From the NCBI RefSeq assembly GCF_033807715.1, contig NC_084599.1:2262501-2326500 (forward strand): DNA of 64,000 nucleotides, in the 5' to 3' direction. Below the pieces are notes generated by a model. That model was given only the letters and a program-made list of their open reading frames with translations. It was not told where the DNA came from and did not search any database. The position numbers were made by a program, and so were the translations under genes. The first letter of the stretch is position 1; the number at the start of each line of letters is the position of its first letter. The stretch comes from Cololabis saira (Eukaryota; Chordata; Actinopteri; Beloniformes; Belonidae). This document shows positions 9,195 through 21,228 of this stretch, in pieces.

Positions 9195-10574
9195 TTAGTT
9201 TTAATTAGGGTTAGTAGGAGAGGATGAAAGGGGTAAAGTAAAACCCAAGACACTAGAATAACTTCTCACTACCGGAAAACCAAGTTCTTCTGATGTTTCC
9301 CACAAAGAGACACACCGATGTGAAACTAACTTCACATGTGCGTTCTGGTCATTCAACTGGGAAATGAGGAAGGGCTTTGTTTTCTGTTGTGGAAGAACAT
9401 GTCATCAAGATCCAGCAACGTGGATGCAAAAGTAGACAAACAGTAAAATAAAAAAACACGTCCCTTGTTCGGCTCATCTGGGGCTCGGAACGTTTGCGGG
9501 GACACTCGTTGCAGCGCTGCAAACTATGGTTGCTATTTCATGGCAACCAGACACTTCTTCAAGCACGATAATGGAGAGGCCGGCCCATAGATAGTAGTTC
9601 TTCATGCTAAAATAGGAGCTGTGGCCTTTTCATAGCTCACAGAGAACTCCATAGGACTATGGACAGGTCCAAGGTTGAAGCAAGCCCTGGGAGCAAGAGA
9701 GTAGGAAAAGAGAAAAGAGAAAAAAGGATAAAGGGGGGAGCTTGCTCTTTATAGCTGGCCCAGGCTGTGACTGGGGCCCTCCTTCGGTTTGGGGTCCATG
9801 CCCAATGAGAGGACATTTCCTTATCACTGAAGGGCCGTAAATGCAAATCCTGCTCGGGCTTTGAGTCATTATGGAGGTTCCTTTGTTTTAACCATGCGGT
9901 AGGAATATGTAAGAAAATCAAGGCTGGTCTCAGAGTGAGGCCTCAGAGCTGGGCCATGAAGTTCAAATTAAGGCTTCCCTTGTTCACATAGGACTGTGGC
10001 CCAACAGTAAGTATGTGCAAACATATAGTATATGTTGTATTCAAAATTGGACCGCACTGAGGCCTTTAAATATTTTTTTTAATTCAATCTATTTTATTAT
10101 TTCATTTAAATTTTGTATTTTTTGTATTGTTATTTGTATTTAGATTAACACATTTTGGATTAACACATTTATTCTTATGTCTCTTCAGTGTTTCCGTCCG
10201 TAGTATCAGAACAAAGTCAAAGGAGAGAAGATGTGGAAATACAATACCCCAATGAGATGAGAAAGAAAAATAGCTAATTCTCCAGGCACAACTGATATCA
10301 ATATTGTCAGAGAAAGATATTCTTATCTGAATTGTGTTTAAGAACGCAATAATGGTGGATGTAGTTTTCCTACACACTGGCTTTGTATTATGGTTGGTTT
10401 AAAAAAAAATAAACATATGCATCGCTGTTCATGGGATTTTAAGATCTGATAAATTAGACCAGATGTTTTTTCCCTATATTATGGTAGGCTAAAAAATAAA
10501 TAGATAAAAATAGACAGATTAATAGATTAATTTGGCAGTATTTGTGCGACATGTAGAGTATGTGCCAAAGGTAT
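9195..10574. other. Intergenic sequence without recognisable gene
   Basis: I see no conserved coding motif, RNA gene or repeat family here. The short open frames near 9637-9921 and 10102-10377 lack familiar domains and have no splice or start context worth reporting. Confidence 0.4.
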
Positions 10575-10582
10575 GACCATTG

Positions 10583-11353
10583 TAGGGCTGTTCGATTTTG
10601 CCCAAAAATAAAATCTCGATTTTTTTCTCTCAAAATCCGATTTTCGATTACGATTACGATTATTTTGTGAATTGACAAAAGGCAAAGAAATGATTTCAAA
10701 TATGCAGTTTTTTTATTGAACATTTGCACCATTGGGCTTTAAGTGCAAACTTTGCTCTTATTAAACCAAAAATGAATGAATAAAGTGCAAAACTCTGTAA
10801 AATAAGTTGAAAAAAAGTTTTAAAAAATATAATAAAATATAAAGTTTTATCTCTGAAAAAAAAAATCAGCAAATCAGCACTTGCAAACATACAGTAAGTT
10901 ATATTTCCAATTAAATAAAACAAGACATTTTCTAATTAAACTAAACTGGGTCTTTGCATGCTAAATAATAATGCAACCCATGAAGGAGGTAGAGGTGTGT
11001 AATGTCACTCATTACATTTGCTATTCACATTTGCAAGTTTTTTGCAAGGAACACGAGCCGGTCTACGGCATCTGGCTTGAGGGATGCCCGGTGGCATGTT
11101 ACAACGCCCCCTCCTACACTAAAGAGCCTCTCCGATGGGGCACTTGTCGCAGGTATTGAGAGGTATTTCCATCAATCATTAATATGGTATCAATCATTAA
11201 TATGTGTGCAGACAAGGTAAAAAAAAATAATAAATAATTTTTTTTTTTTTTTTTTTTTTTTTGAAAAATCGATTTTACGATTTTCACGTTTTAACATCGT
11301 TCTAATTACATAATCGCGATTACGATTTAAAATCGATTAATCGAACAGCCCTA
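10583..11353. mobile_element. Non-autonomous hAT transposon
   Basis: This 771-bp element has terminal inverted repeats TAGGGCTGTTCGATT / AATCGAACAGCCCTA. It is flanked by a perfect 8-bp target duplication GACCATTG (10575-10582 and 11354-11361), the hAT hallmark. It retains a piece of the transposase C-terminus. The interior is otherwise AT-rich and includes a run of T at about 11239-11262. Confidence 0.93.
11028..11156 (-). pseudogene. hAT transposase C-terminal (dimerisation) remnant
   Basis: The minus strand encodes [13 protein letters not shown], then [15 protein letters not shown]. This matches the conserved C-terminal hAT family dimerisation motif (SxPSERxFSxxG ... LxPxxVDxLxFLxxN). The zinc-finger and catalytic parts are absent, and the frame is a 43-codon island inside the deleted element. 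It shows that the element is an internally deleted derivative of an autonomous hAT. Confidence 0.85.
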
Positions 11354-11361
11354 GACCATTG

Positions 11362-12946
11362 AAGAGCTAGAAAAGGGAAATTCTTTCACAGCATGTACCA
11401 CAAGTGAACTGAATGCATGACTAATTTCAAGAAATCCTACAAGTGGTGAGAACATGCTGAATTAGAGAGAGCACAGAAGCACAAGAGCATGAGAAGGCAC
11501 GGTCTACAAGAATAGGCAATGCTCCATGAGCAGACTGAGAAAGATGCCCCACAGACACTCCAGCATATAGCACGCCATAAGATGTTAGCGGTTGAGGCAT
11601 CATTGGAGTACTGCAGCTAACTGGGTAGCTGTACGGGGTCACAATTCAAAATAATTCTCTGAGAAACCCATTAAATATTAAGCAGTAAAACCCTATTTGT
11701 GTAGGTAACCCTTGAACCTGAAATCTGTAATAGATAATCTTCACTTTCAGTTGCCCCTACTGTGTCTCACAAGCTGTTTCTGAAATGAGTTTTGTTACGT
11801 TTTTCTGATTGGTTAAAGCTGAAAGTGAAAACATTAAAGTTGACACCTTTCTCATGCAAGACGATACAATTCAAACTGAAAATGGTTTTCTTAGGCTGAT
11901 GTTCTCATTTCATTTGTCTACTTCTTTAACTTTGAATATCATGCCCAACATGGATCCGATAGAACCCACATTTTTAAGGTAAGAATCTAAAAACACGTAC
12001 GGGGATGACTCAATGAAGACTTGGCTTATACCTGACAGCTGGTGAGACTGAAAGGCTGTGAGACAGAGTGGACAGCAGTAGTGGAGTACCACAGTACCAC
12101 AGTACCACAGTACCACAGTACCACAGTACCACAGTACCACAGTACCACAGTCGACTATACTCTGACTGCTTATACCCAACACAGTAGTTAAGGAATGAAG
12201 CATGTTGAGTCTGAAGTTCGTTCAGATCCTCTGTTAAAAGAACCTGTACCGGTGCACTATTTTAGCCACGGCAATAGCCTCATGCAATTACTGTTTATAC
12301 TCAATGTTTTATCTAAGTAACACTTTTTTCACCAGGCTTTTCTTTTTGTTATTCATCCTCATTGTATCATGGAAAGTCTGCTGCAGACAGCACAACAGGT
12401 TTCCCACTTAAACCCACATACACAGAAAGGTTTAGCCTGGGAAACCTGCTGGCTTCAGTCCACTGATTCCTTGGTGAGCGACATGCATTATTACCAGCTT
12501 TTAAATACACAGGCGTCCTGCCTTAAGGACTTTCTAACAGGCTGTCTGTCTCTCGCTCCTTAAAGCATCCCACCCACTACTCTCACTCTTTAAAGTGTTA
12601 CTAAAGAGGCTTAACAGCCCATTCCAAAGGCCTGCATGGGGCATTTGCACTCCATAAAATATGCTAGAAATAACAAATGGTACTTCACATGGCGCTCTTC
12701 TGGAGCATACACTAGTTGCTTCACTGAGATCATTAAAGGTGAGTAAAAGTGTCTTCTACAGCATGCTTGTTTTACAAGGACTGTCCAAAATGGGTAAAAT
12801 CACAGAGATCTGAAAGTACATATATAATATAAATTAATTTATAAGATCATTTAAAAGTGTTTAAAGAAGTGCTGAGGAAGTGGAGTGTGATGGTAAACAT
12901 TTAAGTTGTTTTGTTGAGACACAAAGAAGATTCTTGCATTCTGACC
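11362..12946. other. Intergenic sequence with one microsatellite
   Basis: No gene is recognisable. The only clear structure is the 8-bp microsatellite at 12086-12149. Open frames such as 11910-12203 run through that microsatellite and are not supported. Confidence 0.4.
12086..12149. repeat. Microsatellite (GTACCACA)n, about 8 units
   Basis: This is an uninterrupted direct repeat of an 8-base unit. Confidence 0.95.
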
Positions 12947-13528
12947 TTAAAGAGCATATTGCAGGTTAGAATTTTTTCAAAAATGATACCTGACCTTATG
13001 TGAAAATGACTATGTGAGAAGTTAATGTAGGATTTAATATGTTTTACAAGACATAAGGGCACTTATTCAGAGGAAAAAGTGGCTGATTTTAGCCAAGCTC
13101 GTACAAACGCTTTTTTTTCGAACACAGCGTCATATGACGTCACACCAGGGAGACGTCTCCACAGCTCTGCCCCATCTGTATGCCCAGACCCCGTACACAC
13201 GTAGCCGGGTATCTGCTAAACCCAAGATATTTTCCTACGTTTGGACCTGTCATCCACATGAAAACGCAAATAAACGAATGTTTAAAAAAACTCCGGGCAA
13301 AGGGAAGATTTTTGAAAACTCCGTTTATGTAGATGCGTGTAGACCTGGTGTAAACAGAGACAACCGGAGTTTTGCGTTTTCGAACGTCACATTATGCTCC
13401 AAAACAACAACAAATCTGCTCTGAGTCTGACGTCTAACCTGCGACCTTTGTTTACTACAGAACTGCAGATGATCCACCATCTGTTCTCCAAGCTATTTAT
13501 TAAATAAATGGTCTCTGCTCTTGACACC

Positions 13529-14262
13529 GTTACACCGACGTGGAGCCTACGCCGTAGGGTACGCGGCGACGCGCAGCAGGGCTGCAGCAGGGCTGCAGCA
13601 GGGCTGCAGCAGGGCTGCAGCAGGGCTGCAGCAGGGCTGCAGCAGGGCTGCGTCGATAACACGGCAGCTCCGTGGTGGGGCCATGGATCTGACACGAGAA
13701 TGAGACGCAGCTCCCGGGAAAGCTGCGCAGCAGGGCTGCAGCAGGGCTGCGTCGATTAACGCGGCAGCTCCGCGGCGGACACGGGGAAACTCCAGCTCGT
13801 TGCCCGAGGAGGAGGCGCGGATCCCGGGGTAACTGCGCCGCGGAGGCGGCCCGGAGTCCGGAAGACCAGATGATCTACAGGTCTGTGCTTATGAAAGTGG
13901 TCGAAAACGCAGATCTTCGGTTCTGTGTGGAAGGTTTTTTTTTTTTTTAACAACGATGTAATGTGGATACAAATTATTTTATAAACGAAGGGGGGGAAGT
14001 ATTCGGTTTTAAAAATACCCGGCTATTTCGGATGCTTTTAAAAAAAAAGAGAAGATAATAAGCCTGTTTTCTGTTTAGAAAGTACAAACGTAGACAGATT
14101 ACAAGTACTCACCCGTTTTTAAGGAGTTATTTTCGGAGTTTCTTTCAGGAGCACAGTTCCGCGTAAAATCGACGGCGTAGCCGACGGTGTAGGTTACGCG
14201 GCGCACGCAGCGTTCGGTGCGTCGCCGCGTAACCTACGCCGTAGGGTCTGCGTTGGTGTAAC
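13529..14262. mobile_element. Nested inverted-repeat element with imperfect TIRs of about 43 bp
   Basis: The left end GTTACACCGACGTGG pairs with the right end, whose reverse complement starts GTTACACCAACGCAG. The match continues through CGTAGG and ACGCGGCGACG for about 43 bases with about six mismatches. The right TIR also contains a strong local hairpin around 14190-14236. It lies inside the TTAA element. No transposase is seen and the superfamily is not recognised. Confidence 0.6.
13572..13650. repeat. 12-bp minisatellite (GCAGCAGGGCTG)n
   Basis: About seven units lie here, with two more copies at about 13726-13750. It gives open frames of Gln/Gly/Cys/Ala repeats that are not genes. Confidence 0.9.
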
Positions 14263-14639
14263 GCGGACCCATAAATCAGCCTTTTAAAAAGCGAGTTTCA
14301 GCTGTCAATCAAAAGAACGTGGGGGCCCTAACGGGTTCGTAATTATAAGGCTGTGGCCCGTCATATTGGTGTGAATACACATTCACAACCTCTTCAGTGT
14401 CACAAATAACATTAAGATCCATTATTTTTCCTATTGTTGAATTCACCGCGTTCAACTTTTTCAGATGCGGAAGTAAAATACTCCCACAAAAACAACTCCG
14501 GAGGTCACTGTAGTATATATTTATGCGTATTTCAATGAAAATTCAGTTCCTACATTATTTTTCTACACATTGATTCACAGGGGTCTCCAACCTGCAATAT
14601 GCTCTTTAAGTAATTCTCTTACAGTCTTACGTTTTTATT

Positions 14640-14860
14640 TTCCTCGTTTTTCTCTTCGACGAAATGAGGGCCTTTTTCCCCCTAAACGTGCCCCAAAAAT
14701 CACCAAATTTTGCACGCAAGCCAGGCCTGGTGAAAAAGTTTATATTTAATGGTTTGCATTAATGGGCTTGGCCTAATGGCTCAACAGCGCCCCCTAGAAA
14801 ACTTTGCGCCTCAAGCCCCACAGTACGGTTTGTAATGCCCGTCATGATACTGTCGACGTT
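14640..14860 (+). mobile_element. Family C repeat fragment (internal part)
   Basis: The sequence from CGACGAAATGAGGGCC through GCGCCCCCTAGAAAAC matches the body of the fuller family C copy at 19224-20982. Both termini are missing, so it is a fragment. Confidence 0.7.
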
Positions 14861-16011
14861 GGTATGTGAAAAAAAATTGTGTCATTAAGAAAATTCAGTC
14901 TTACAATAAAAACCTTAAATGAGTTGCAACAATGACTAGCTTTAAATAAAATTTTTTTAATTCTGAACACTAATCAAAGCAGCATCTGCTTCTGTAACAG
15001 CAATATAACAATTTTTTAAAAGGCATATGTGATGACAAAGGTGCAGTGTGTCTTTAATTTCTTGCTTTGTGGTGGAGACAGTATAAACAAGGGCATCTCA
15101 GGCGAACCACAAAGCTCAGGGCTAAAGACGATACCACGTTGACTCTCTTCACGACATGCCACACCGTTTTACCAGCTTCTTATTTTCCCGTCATAGTAAA
15201 CCAGCTCCAACTGCCTGCTAGCTCAAATGCCATTCAAAGATAAGGATGAAAGAAGCAAAGCGGGAAAAAAACCCAAGAGGAATCAATGTTTCAGGAACAT
15301 TAAGGGAAGGTCGTTGTCTGCGAGCTTACCCTGGGAGAGAAGCAGAGGGCCTGAACCTGCCAGAACCGATCCACAGTGACCGGGAGCTGGACCTGCAAGA
15401 AACCAGAACAACAAAGACAGTTTGGGACAAAGCAGAGGCGCGCCGCAATCCGAGAGGAGTGAAATCAAATGTGACATTTTTCATTTATTTGTAAATGCCT
15501 TCTTCGCGGCACACTCACTCGAAAAGACAGTTGGGCTTTTACCAAGTTAAGGGGAGCTGATTGTGGAATGGAGGAATCCTGACAGAGGTTGAAATGAGAT
15601 GCTGCATTAGGGCCGCTCTCTCATCCACTTTTCCCTCTCTCACCCAAGAGCACGCCCTTCACTTCTAATCTTCCACCCCTACCATTTGGAGATGGTTAAC
15701 CAAATGAAAAACTACACTAACCCTCTTTGGAGCTCCAATAAAGCAATCGTTGTGGGTTTATTTTGTTTGAGATGCCTTTGATGCTACAAATGCCTTTTTT
15801 CTAGAGATTTTTATTCAAATTCAGGGTCTTGGAAGGTCTTGAAAATTATTTTCAGATGTCCATCACCTGCTCAAAACCATGAGGGAAATTATGTAGCTGA
15901 AGTGAACCAGGGTGATTGGAAATGAATTGCGTACGTTTACTCCAAAAGATGTAACATTTACTCAAGAACTGTACACAAGTACAAATAAAATGTATTCTAT
16001 ATTGTAATTAG
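14861..16011. other. Intergenic sequence without recognisable gene
   Basis: No repeat family or conserved domain is recognised. The open frame at 15246-15494 (82 codons, plus strand) is rich in charged residues but has no known motif and a longer antisense frame on the other strand. I do not support it as a gene. Confidence 0.35.
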
Positions 16012-16057
16012 GGCCCGAACACTGAAGGTGCGAGGACCCTATTGAATCTGTAGTGTT
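16012..16057 (+). mobile_element. Family C 5' end fragment
   Basis: AGGGCCCGAACACTG through ATCTGTAG matches the 52-bp start of family C elements. It is cut off where a family B element begins. Confidence 0.7.
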
Positions 16058-16059
16058 TA

Positions 16060-16224
16060 TTATGGGCATGCCAACTAGTGGCATGACTTTACAATTGTCC
16101 AAAATGGCCCAAAGGGCAATGTGCTAGCATTTTGCTAGAAAGCTAAAGTTGCAAAAATCCCACTGCTCTGATATGGAAGAAAAAAATCCCCAAAACATAA
16201 AACACACCCAAAAAAAACTGAAAA
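16060..16224 (+). mobile_element. Family B element, 5' part
   Basis: The sequence starts GGGCATGCCAACTAGTGGCATG and matches the family B 5' end at 20986. Similarity stops near 16224, where other insertions begin. The 3' half of a family B element resumes at about 17790, so the two parts may be one interrupted copy. Confidence 0.65.
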
Positions 16225-16570
16225 ATGCAGGGGCCTCATGTTCGAAACGTGCGGCGCACAAAAAACGTGCGTACGCCACTTTCTGCGCTCACGGTCGGAT
16301 GTTAGAAAATTGTTTTGAAAGTAGAAAGTTGCAGTCTTTCACGCACAAATCATGTCTGGCGTACGCACTTTTCTGAGGTTTTGTCCATTGGCGACACTCA
16401 CTGGTGATGCAGTGAAGTGCAGAATATGAGGAAATGTGATGTCAACAATAAGTTCACGACCACATGAAGGACACAACAGTCCCGACATCACAAAATAAGA
16501 TACACAAGAGTGGAGCTGCAACAATCTCACAATCAACCACATGATCTGAACAAACAACTAAAGGAGCTCA
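16225..16570. mobile_element. Possible Harbinger-like fragment
   Basis: GGGGCCTCATGTTCG followed by repeated CGTGCGTACGCC resembles the ends of fish PIF/Harbinger MITEs. No second terminus or target duplication was identified, so this is tentative. Confidence 0.35.
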
Positions 16571-16574
16571 ACGA

Positions 16575-17047
16575 TGGAACCTGCAAATCCTGATGGAGCT
16601 TTGGCTCCGTTAGAGGAACCTGCTGATGGCAGGATCAGGAGCGAGTCTTCAGGCACCACACCGATCTGCTGGTCCAGGACTAAGACTGGACCATCAGCTG
16701 GTTTAGGTACCAAGAGGATCCACATGAATTCTGGTCCCCCACCCCCCTCTGGTCATCCCGCTGCTGCTTCCACCTGCCTGCTGTGTGCTGCTGACCTCCC
16801 CGACCCCCCAGTCCGGCCATCGGCAGGAGGGTCCCCCATTATGATCCAGGTCCTGGTCCAGGTTTCTTCCCTCCTAAAGGGGAGTTTTTCTTGCCACTGT
16901 TTGGCTTAAGGCTTTTCTCCCACTAGGGGTGTTTTTACCTGCCATTGTTTATGTTTATGGGTTCATGTTCTGGGTCTCTGGAAAACGTCTAAAGACAACA
17001 TCTGTTGTATTAGACGCTATACAAATAAAATTGAATTGAATTGAATT
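16575..17047 (+). mobile_element. LINE 3' UTR and tail (same family as 5731-9154), truncated
   Basis: The block from TGGTCATCCCGCTGCTGC through GACGCTATACAAATAAAAT to the (TTGAA)n tail matches, on the opposite strand, the 3' UTR of the LINE at 5731-7420. It lacks ORF sequence. The open frame in it is a by-product. Confidence 0.75.
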
Positions 17048-17446
17048 GGGCAGCACGGTGGCTTAGTGGTTAGCACTGTTGCCTCACAGCAAGAAGGTTC
17101 CCGGTTCGACTCCCAGGCCCGGCAGGGGCCTTTCTGTGTGGAGTTTGCATGTTCTCCCCGCGCTTGCGTGGGTTTTCTCCGGGTACTCCGGCTTCCTCCC
17201 ACAGTCCAAAAACATGCATATTAGGTTAATTGATGATTCTAAATTGCCCGTAGTTGTGAGCGTGAGTGTGGTTGTGAGCATGGTTTGTGTGTCTATATGT
17301 GGCCCTGTGATGGACTGGTGACCTGTCCAGGGTGTAACCCCTGCCTCTCACCTAAAATGAGCTGGGATAGGCTCCAGCAGACCCCCGTGACCCCGCAAGG
17401 GATAAAGCGGGTAAGATAATGAATGAATGAATGAATGAATTGAATT
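17048..17446 (+). mobile_element. tRNA-derived SINE with (TGAA)n tail
   Basis: The head contains an A-box-like TGGCTTAGTGGTTAGC and a B-box GGTTCGACTCCC, the internal RNA polymerase III promoter. A conserved non-tRNA body follows, and the copy ends in (TGAA)n at about 17412-17445. It sits inside the (TTGAA)n tail of the preceding LINE, whose tail units appear on both sides. This repeat is very common in teleost genomes. Confidence 0.8.
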
Positions 17447-17458
17447 GAATTGAATTGC

Positions 17459-17789
17459 TGCCCTGAACTGGACCCAACTACTCTGGTTCGATTATGCTTT
17501 CAGGTCGGACATCTCTCAGTCGCCATGACGACCGTATGGGACGACTACTGGAGATTAAAGCCAGATCCTAAAACATCCCATAACTGTGTCTGGACAGAAA
17601 AAACATTAAAACACATTTTGCAGCAAAAAAGCAGTTCTGTAAAGTTGTCCTTTAAAACAAAACTACGATGTCACGGAAAGGTTGGTTGGTACGAACTGAT
17701 GTGACTCAGCAATGAATGAATGAACTTGAATGAATTAAGTTTTTATTGAATGTTTAGGCAGCTTTCAGAGACTGATATGGAGTCGGCTC
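17459..17789. other. Unrecognised sequence
   Basis: This lies between the SINE and the family B 3' half. The 84-codon open frame at 17450-17704 starts in repeat tail and shows no domain. Confidence 0.35.
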
Positions 17790-19221
17790 CATATCAGATA
17801 AGACCGGTCTCCATCGTTCCTCTATGGGCGTTACTTTTCACAGTCAAAAGTGTTACCGTGGCAACGCTAGATGCCAAAAAGGAAAAAAAAATAGTGGCTC
17901 TTATTGCTCGGCCAAACTTTATCGTAGGGATATCGTTCAAATTTTCAAACACTCGGCCCAATTGGCACTAAAGGGCCGTACAACCTCATTATGCCAATTA
18001 TTACAGTTTTTGCACAATGTACAAATGTTCCCTGACTCGGCACACTGTGGACTTCAACATATTCAAATTTTGTGAAGCTGTGATTTAAGGAAATGTCAAA
18101 ATTGTGCCTTATGTCAAATGGCCCCATTCATTTGGATGAGGCTTTTTACCATGCTGAAAAAAAACAAACCTATCCGTTAATGTAGCCTGAACTGGAACGT
18201 GCACCCACACATAGTATACATCAACACATGTGGATCCATCGTGCCTCAAAGGGCAACACTTTTCCCAGTCAAAAACGTTAAAAAAATTCGGACGCTTATT
18301 GGTAGGCCGAACTTTATCATAGAGACATCATTCAAATATTCCCGGACTCATTTTGCTTCGGATCAAAAGATCTTTCAACTTCATAATGCCAATTATTACA
18401 GTTTTTGAGATATTAAACTATCAATAAAAAAAAATGTCCATTTGACTTTGGACGCTTGTTGCACCCTAACGAGCATACCACTCGAGCGTGCATTACATGT
18501 GCTCGTCGCGTAATGGCGGCTGCCCGCATGTAATAGCAGCCGTCAGAAACTTTCCCATTTCACCATTTCCCATAAAACTAACCAAAAATTGTCTAAATCT
18601 CTTTCATCCATTCCCGGAACAGCATAAACCCATATTCCCCGGTTTCAACCCATATACTGACCTGTAAAAAGCAGGTGGAGTGCGGAGCAATAAAACACGA
18701 CCTTCTTTGTTCTCCGCCAAGTCATTTCTGAGATGGCAGGAACAGGTGTACCACTCTTACCGCACCCCGGAACCCCTGGAGCGACCACAACGTTCTGCTC
18801 CACTGCTTCCCATTATAAAACATCCTCCTTTACATCGGTTATTGAAATTATAAGTACAATACATGAAAATAAAATACACTTCTTAATGAAGGTGTCCCAT
18901 TTGCACATATATAAACAAAAATCACACTATTTTGACCACTCCCTAACAGGGAGGCAACACTAGGCAACAGGTTATGGTAGGGACATGATTCAAATGTTTC
19001 AAAACTCGCCTCGCTGTGGACTACAACATATTCAAATTTCATGAAGTGTTTACACTTCATGAAATAGAAGATTTAAAGATTTACATAACCACAACCATAA
19101 ACACCTCAAACTGACATAGAACCACCCCAAACACAACCACTACAACCCCAAACCAAAGCAGCAAAAGTGGACGAATGGGCAGTAGAGCATGCCCATATCA
19201 AAATTTCTTGAAATTTTCTAG
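17790..19221 (+). mobile_element. Family B element, 3' part, with a nested 498-bp insert
   Basis: It contains the family B modules (GTTACCGTGGCAAC at 17852-17865, and blocks around TATCGTAGGGA). It ends in the 18-base palindrome centred on TTTCTTGAAA and CTAG at 19218-19221. An unrelated insert (18463-18960) interrupts the TTGTTGC/TAGGCAAC block that is continuous at 55051-55065. There is no coding potential. Confidence 0.7.
18463..18960. mobile_element. Unclassified 498-bp insertion in family B
   Basis: The boundaries are deduced from the uninterrupted family B copy at 55051-55065. The insert contains GCAATAAAACACG followed by a T-rich stretch, reminiscent of an LTR R-U5 region. It has neither an identified primer-binding site nor a clear target duplication, so the class is open. 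Confidence 0.4.
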
Positions 19222-19223
19222 TT

Positions 19224-20982
19224 AGGGCCCGAGCACTTACAGTGCGAAGGCCCTATTGTATCTGTAGGAATTTTTAGGGCCCGAGCACTTACAGTGCGAA
19301 GGCCCTATTGTATCTGTAGGAATTTTTAGGGCCCGAGCACTTACAGTGCGAAGGCCGTATTGTATCTGTAGGAATTTTTCTTCTGACGAAAAGAGGGCCT
19401 TTTTGCCCCCCTAAACGTGCCCCAAAAGTCACCAAATTTTGCATGCAAGCCAGGCCTGGCGAAAAATTTGATATTTCATGTTTTGCATTAATGGGCGTGG
19501 CAAAATGGCTCAACAGCACCCCCTAGAAAACGTTGTGCCTCTAGCCCCACAATACGGTTTGACGTACATGCACGAAAATCGGTACACAGCTGTATCATGG
19601 CGCAACTTAAAGAAAAGTCTCTTGGCGTCATGTCCGAAACTGAAAAGGAAGTCGGCCATTTCGAATTAATCGTGTCATTTTGTTGAAATTTATGCCATTT
19701 CTTCAGCCGCTTCAGAGCCTGAACCGTAACGTGCACCCAGGTGTTATACATCAAAATGTGCGTCTCCATCCTGCAACAACGCGCATTAGTTTTCTCAGTC
19801 AAAAGCGTTACTGTGGCGACGCTAGACGCCAAAAAGCGCGCCCATCCTTCATCTGATTGGATCAGACAGAAAAAACTTTGTGCCTCATGCCCCACAATAC
19901 GGTTTGACGTACATACACGAAAATCGCTACACACCTGTATCATTTCGCAACTTAAAGAAAAGTCTCTTGACGCCATGGCCGAAACCGAACAGGAAGTTGG
20001 CCATTTTGAACATTTTTAATTAATCATTGTCATTTTTTTTGCATCCAGGTGTGTTATACATCAAAATGTGCGTCTCCATCCTGCGACGACGCGCATTACT
20101 TTTCTCTTTCAAAAGCGTTACCATGGTGACGCTAGACGCCAAAAAGCACGCCCCCCTTTCATCTGATTGGTCCATATTTGATAGTTCCCCAAAAGTCACC
20201 AAATTTTGCACGCAAGCAAGGCCTGAAATTTGATATTTCATGGTTTCATGGTGGAAAACTTTTCTCTGCCATAACTTTTGAATGGTTTGACATAAAGAGT
20301 CGAGGGTGTTGTCATGGGACTCGGTTTTGAGTCCTTGCCCATAATTGGTGCAAATTAGCCCCGCCCCTTCTGATTGATCGATATGTGATAGTTGCTATTT
20401 TCTGCCATAACCTTTGAATGGTTTTACATAAAGAGTCATGGGTGATGTCATCGGACTCGGTATTGAGTCCTTGACCTTCATTGGCCTGAATTAGCCCCGC
20501 CCCTTCTTCTGATTGGTCGATATTTGATAGATTCTATTTTCTGGCATAACCTTTCAATGGTTTGACATACAGAGTCGTGGGTGGTGTCATCTGACTCGGT
20601 TTTGAGTACTTGACCTTCATTGTCATGAATTAGCCCCGCCCCTTCTTCTGATAGGATCTATCAAATATCGACCATTCTTCTGCCATAACTTTTAATTGGT
20701 ATGACATAGAGTCGTGGGTGGTGTCATCGGACTCGATTTTGACTCTGTCACCTTAATTGGTGCAAATTAGCCCCGCCCCTTCTTCTGATTGGTCGATATC
20801 TGATAGTTCCTACTTTCTGCCATAACTTTTGAATAGTTTGATATAGAGAGTCGTGGGTGGTGTCATCCGCTAAATGTCCAGGCCTGAATGAAGAATCTAC
20901 ATGCAAGTCATACAAGCTTCCACTGCAGCCTGAACGTTCACAAGGGTGCGAGGGCCCGTTCTTTGCTGCTTGCAGCTTTAAT
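19224..20982 (+). mobile_element. Family C element with triplicated 5' end and internal satellite
   Basis: It starts with three 52-bp copies of AGGGCCCGAGC...GGAATTTTT (19224, 19276, 19328). A body follows, with two diverged internal copies of a segment carrying TGACGCTAGACGCC-type sequence. It then has about five diverged units of a roughly 125-bp satellite (20266-20870). It ends in the hairpin GCTGCTTGCAGC followed by TTTAA at about 20965-20980. There is no coding potential. The satellite is clearly related to the 128-bp arrays of family A. Confidence 0.7.
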
Positions 20983-20985
20983 TAT

Positions 20986-21228
20986 GGGCATGCCAAGTAG
21001 TGGCATGACCATATTGCAATCGTCCAGAATGGCCCAAAAGGCAATGTTGCTAGCGTTTCGCTAACATGCTAAAGTTGCAAGGGTCCCACTGCGCACCAGC
21101 GGGTGTAAAGCATGACCCCGCACTGATGTGGGAAAAAAAAATCTCCAAAAAATGAAACACGGCCGAGAAAACCTGAAAAATGAAGGCGATATATTAGTAT
21201 ACAGAAAGGTTTCCCTTTTTTTATTATT
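20986..21228 (+). mobile_element. Family B 5' fragment
   Basis: It begins GGGCATGCCAAGTAGTGG immediately after the family C 3' end. It is cut off where the family A array starts. Confidence 0.7.

Larger units (their letters stand above)
12951..14605. mobile_element. TTAA-flanked DNA transposon, non-autonomous (piggyBac- or Kolobok-type)
   Basis: Exact inverted termini AGAGCATATTGCAGGTT (12951-12967, and reversed at 14589-14605) are flanked by TTAA on both sides (12947-12950 and 14606-14609). TTAA duplication is used by piggyBac and Kolobok. I cannot choose between them without the transposase, and no transposase frame is seen. A second inverted-repeat element (13529-14262) is nested inside. 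Confidence 0.75.

Noticed and set aside
13387..13759. Cys/Gln-rich frames around 13.5 kb
   Set aside because: They are produced by a 12-bp GCAGCAGGGCTG minisatellite that is open on both strands.
17048..17130. A functional tRNA gene at the A-box/B-box pair
   Set aside because: The sequence does not form a plausible full cloverleaf by eye and continues into a conserved SINE body and (TGAA)n tail. It is a tRNA-derived SINE head.
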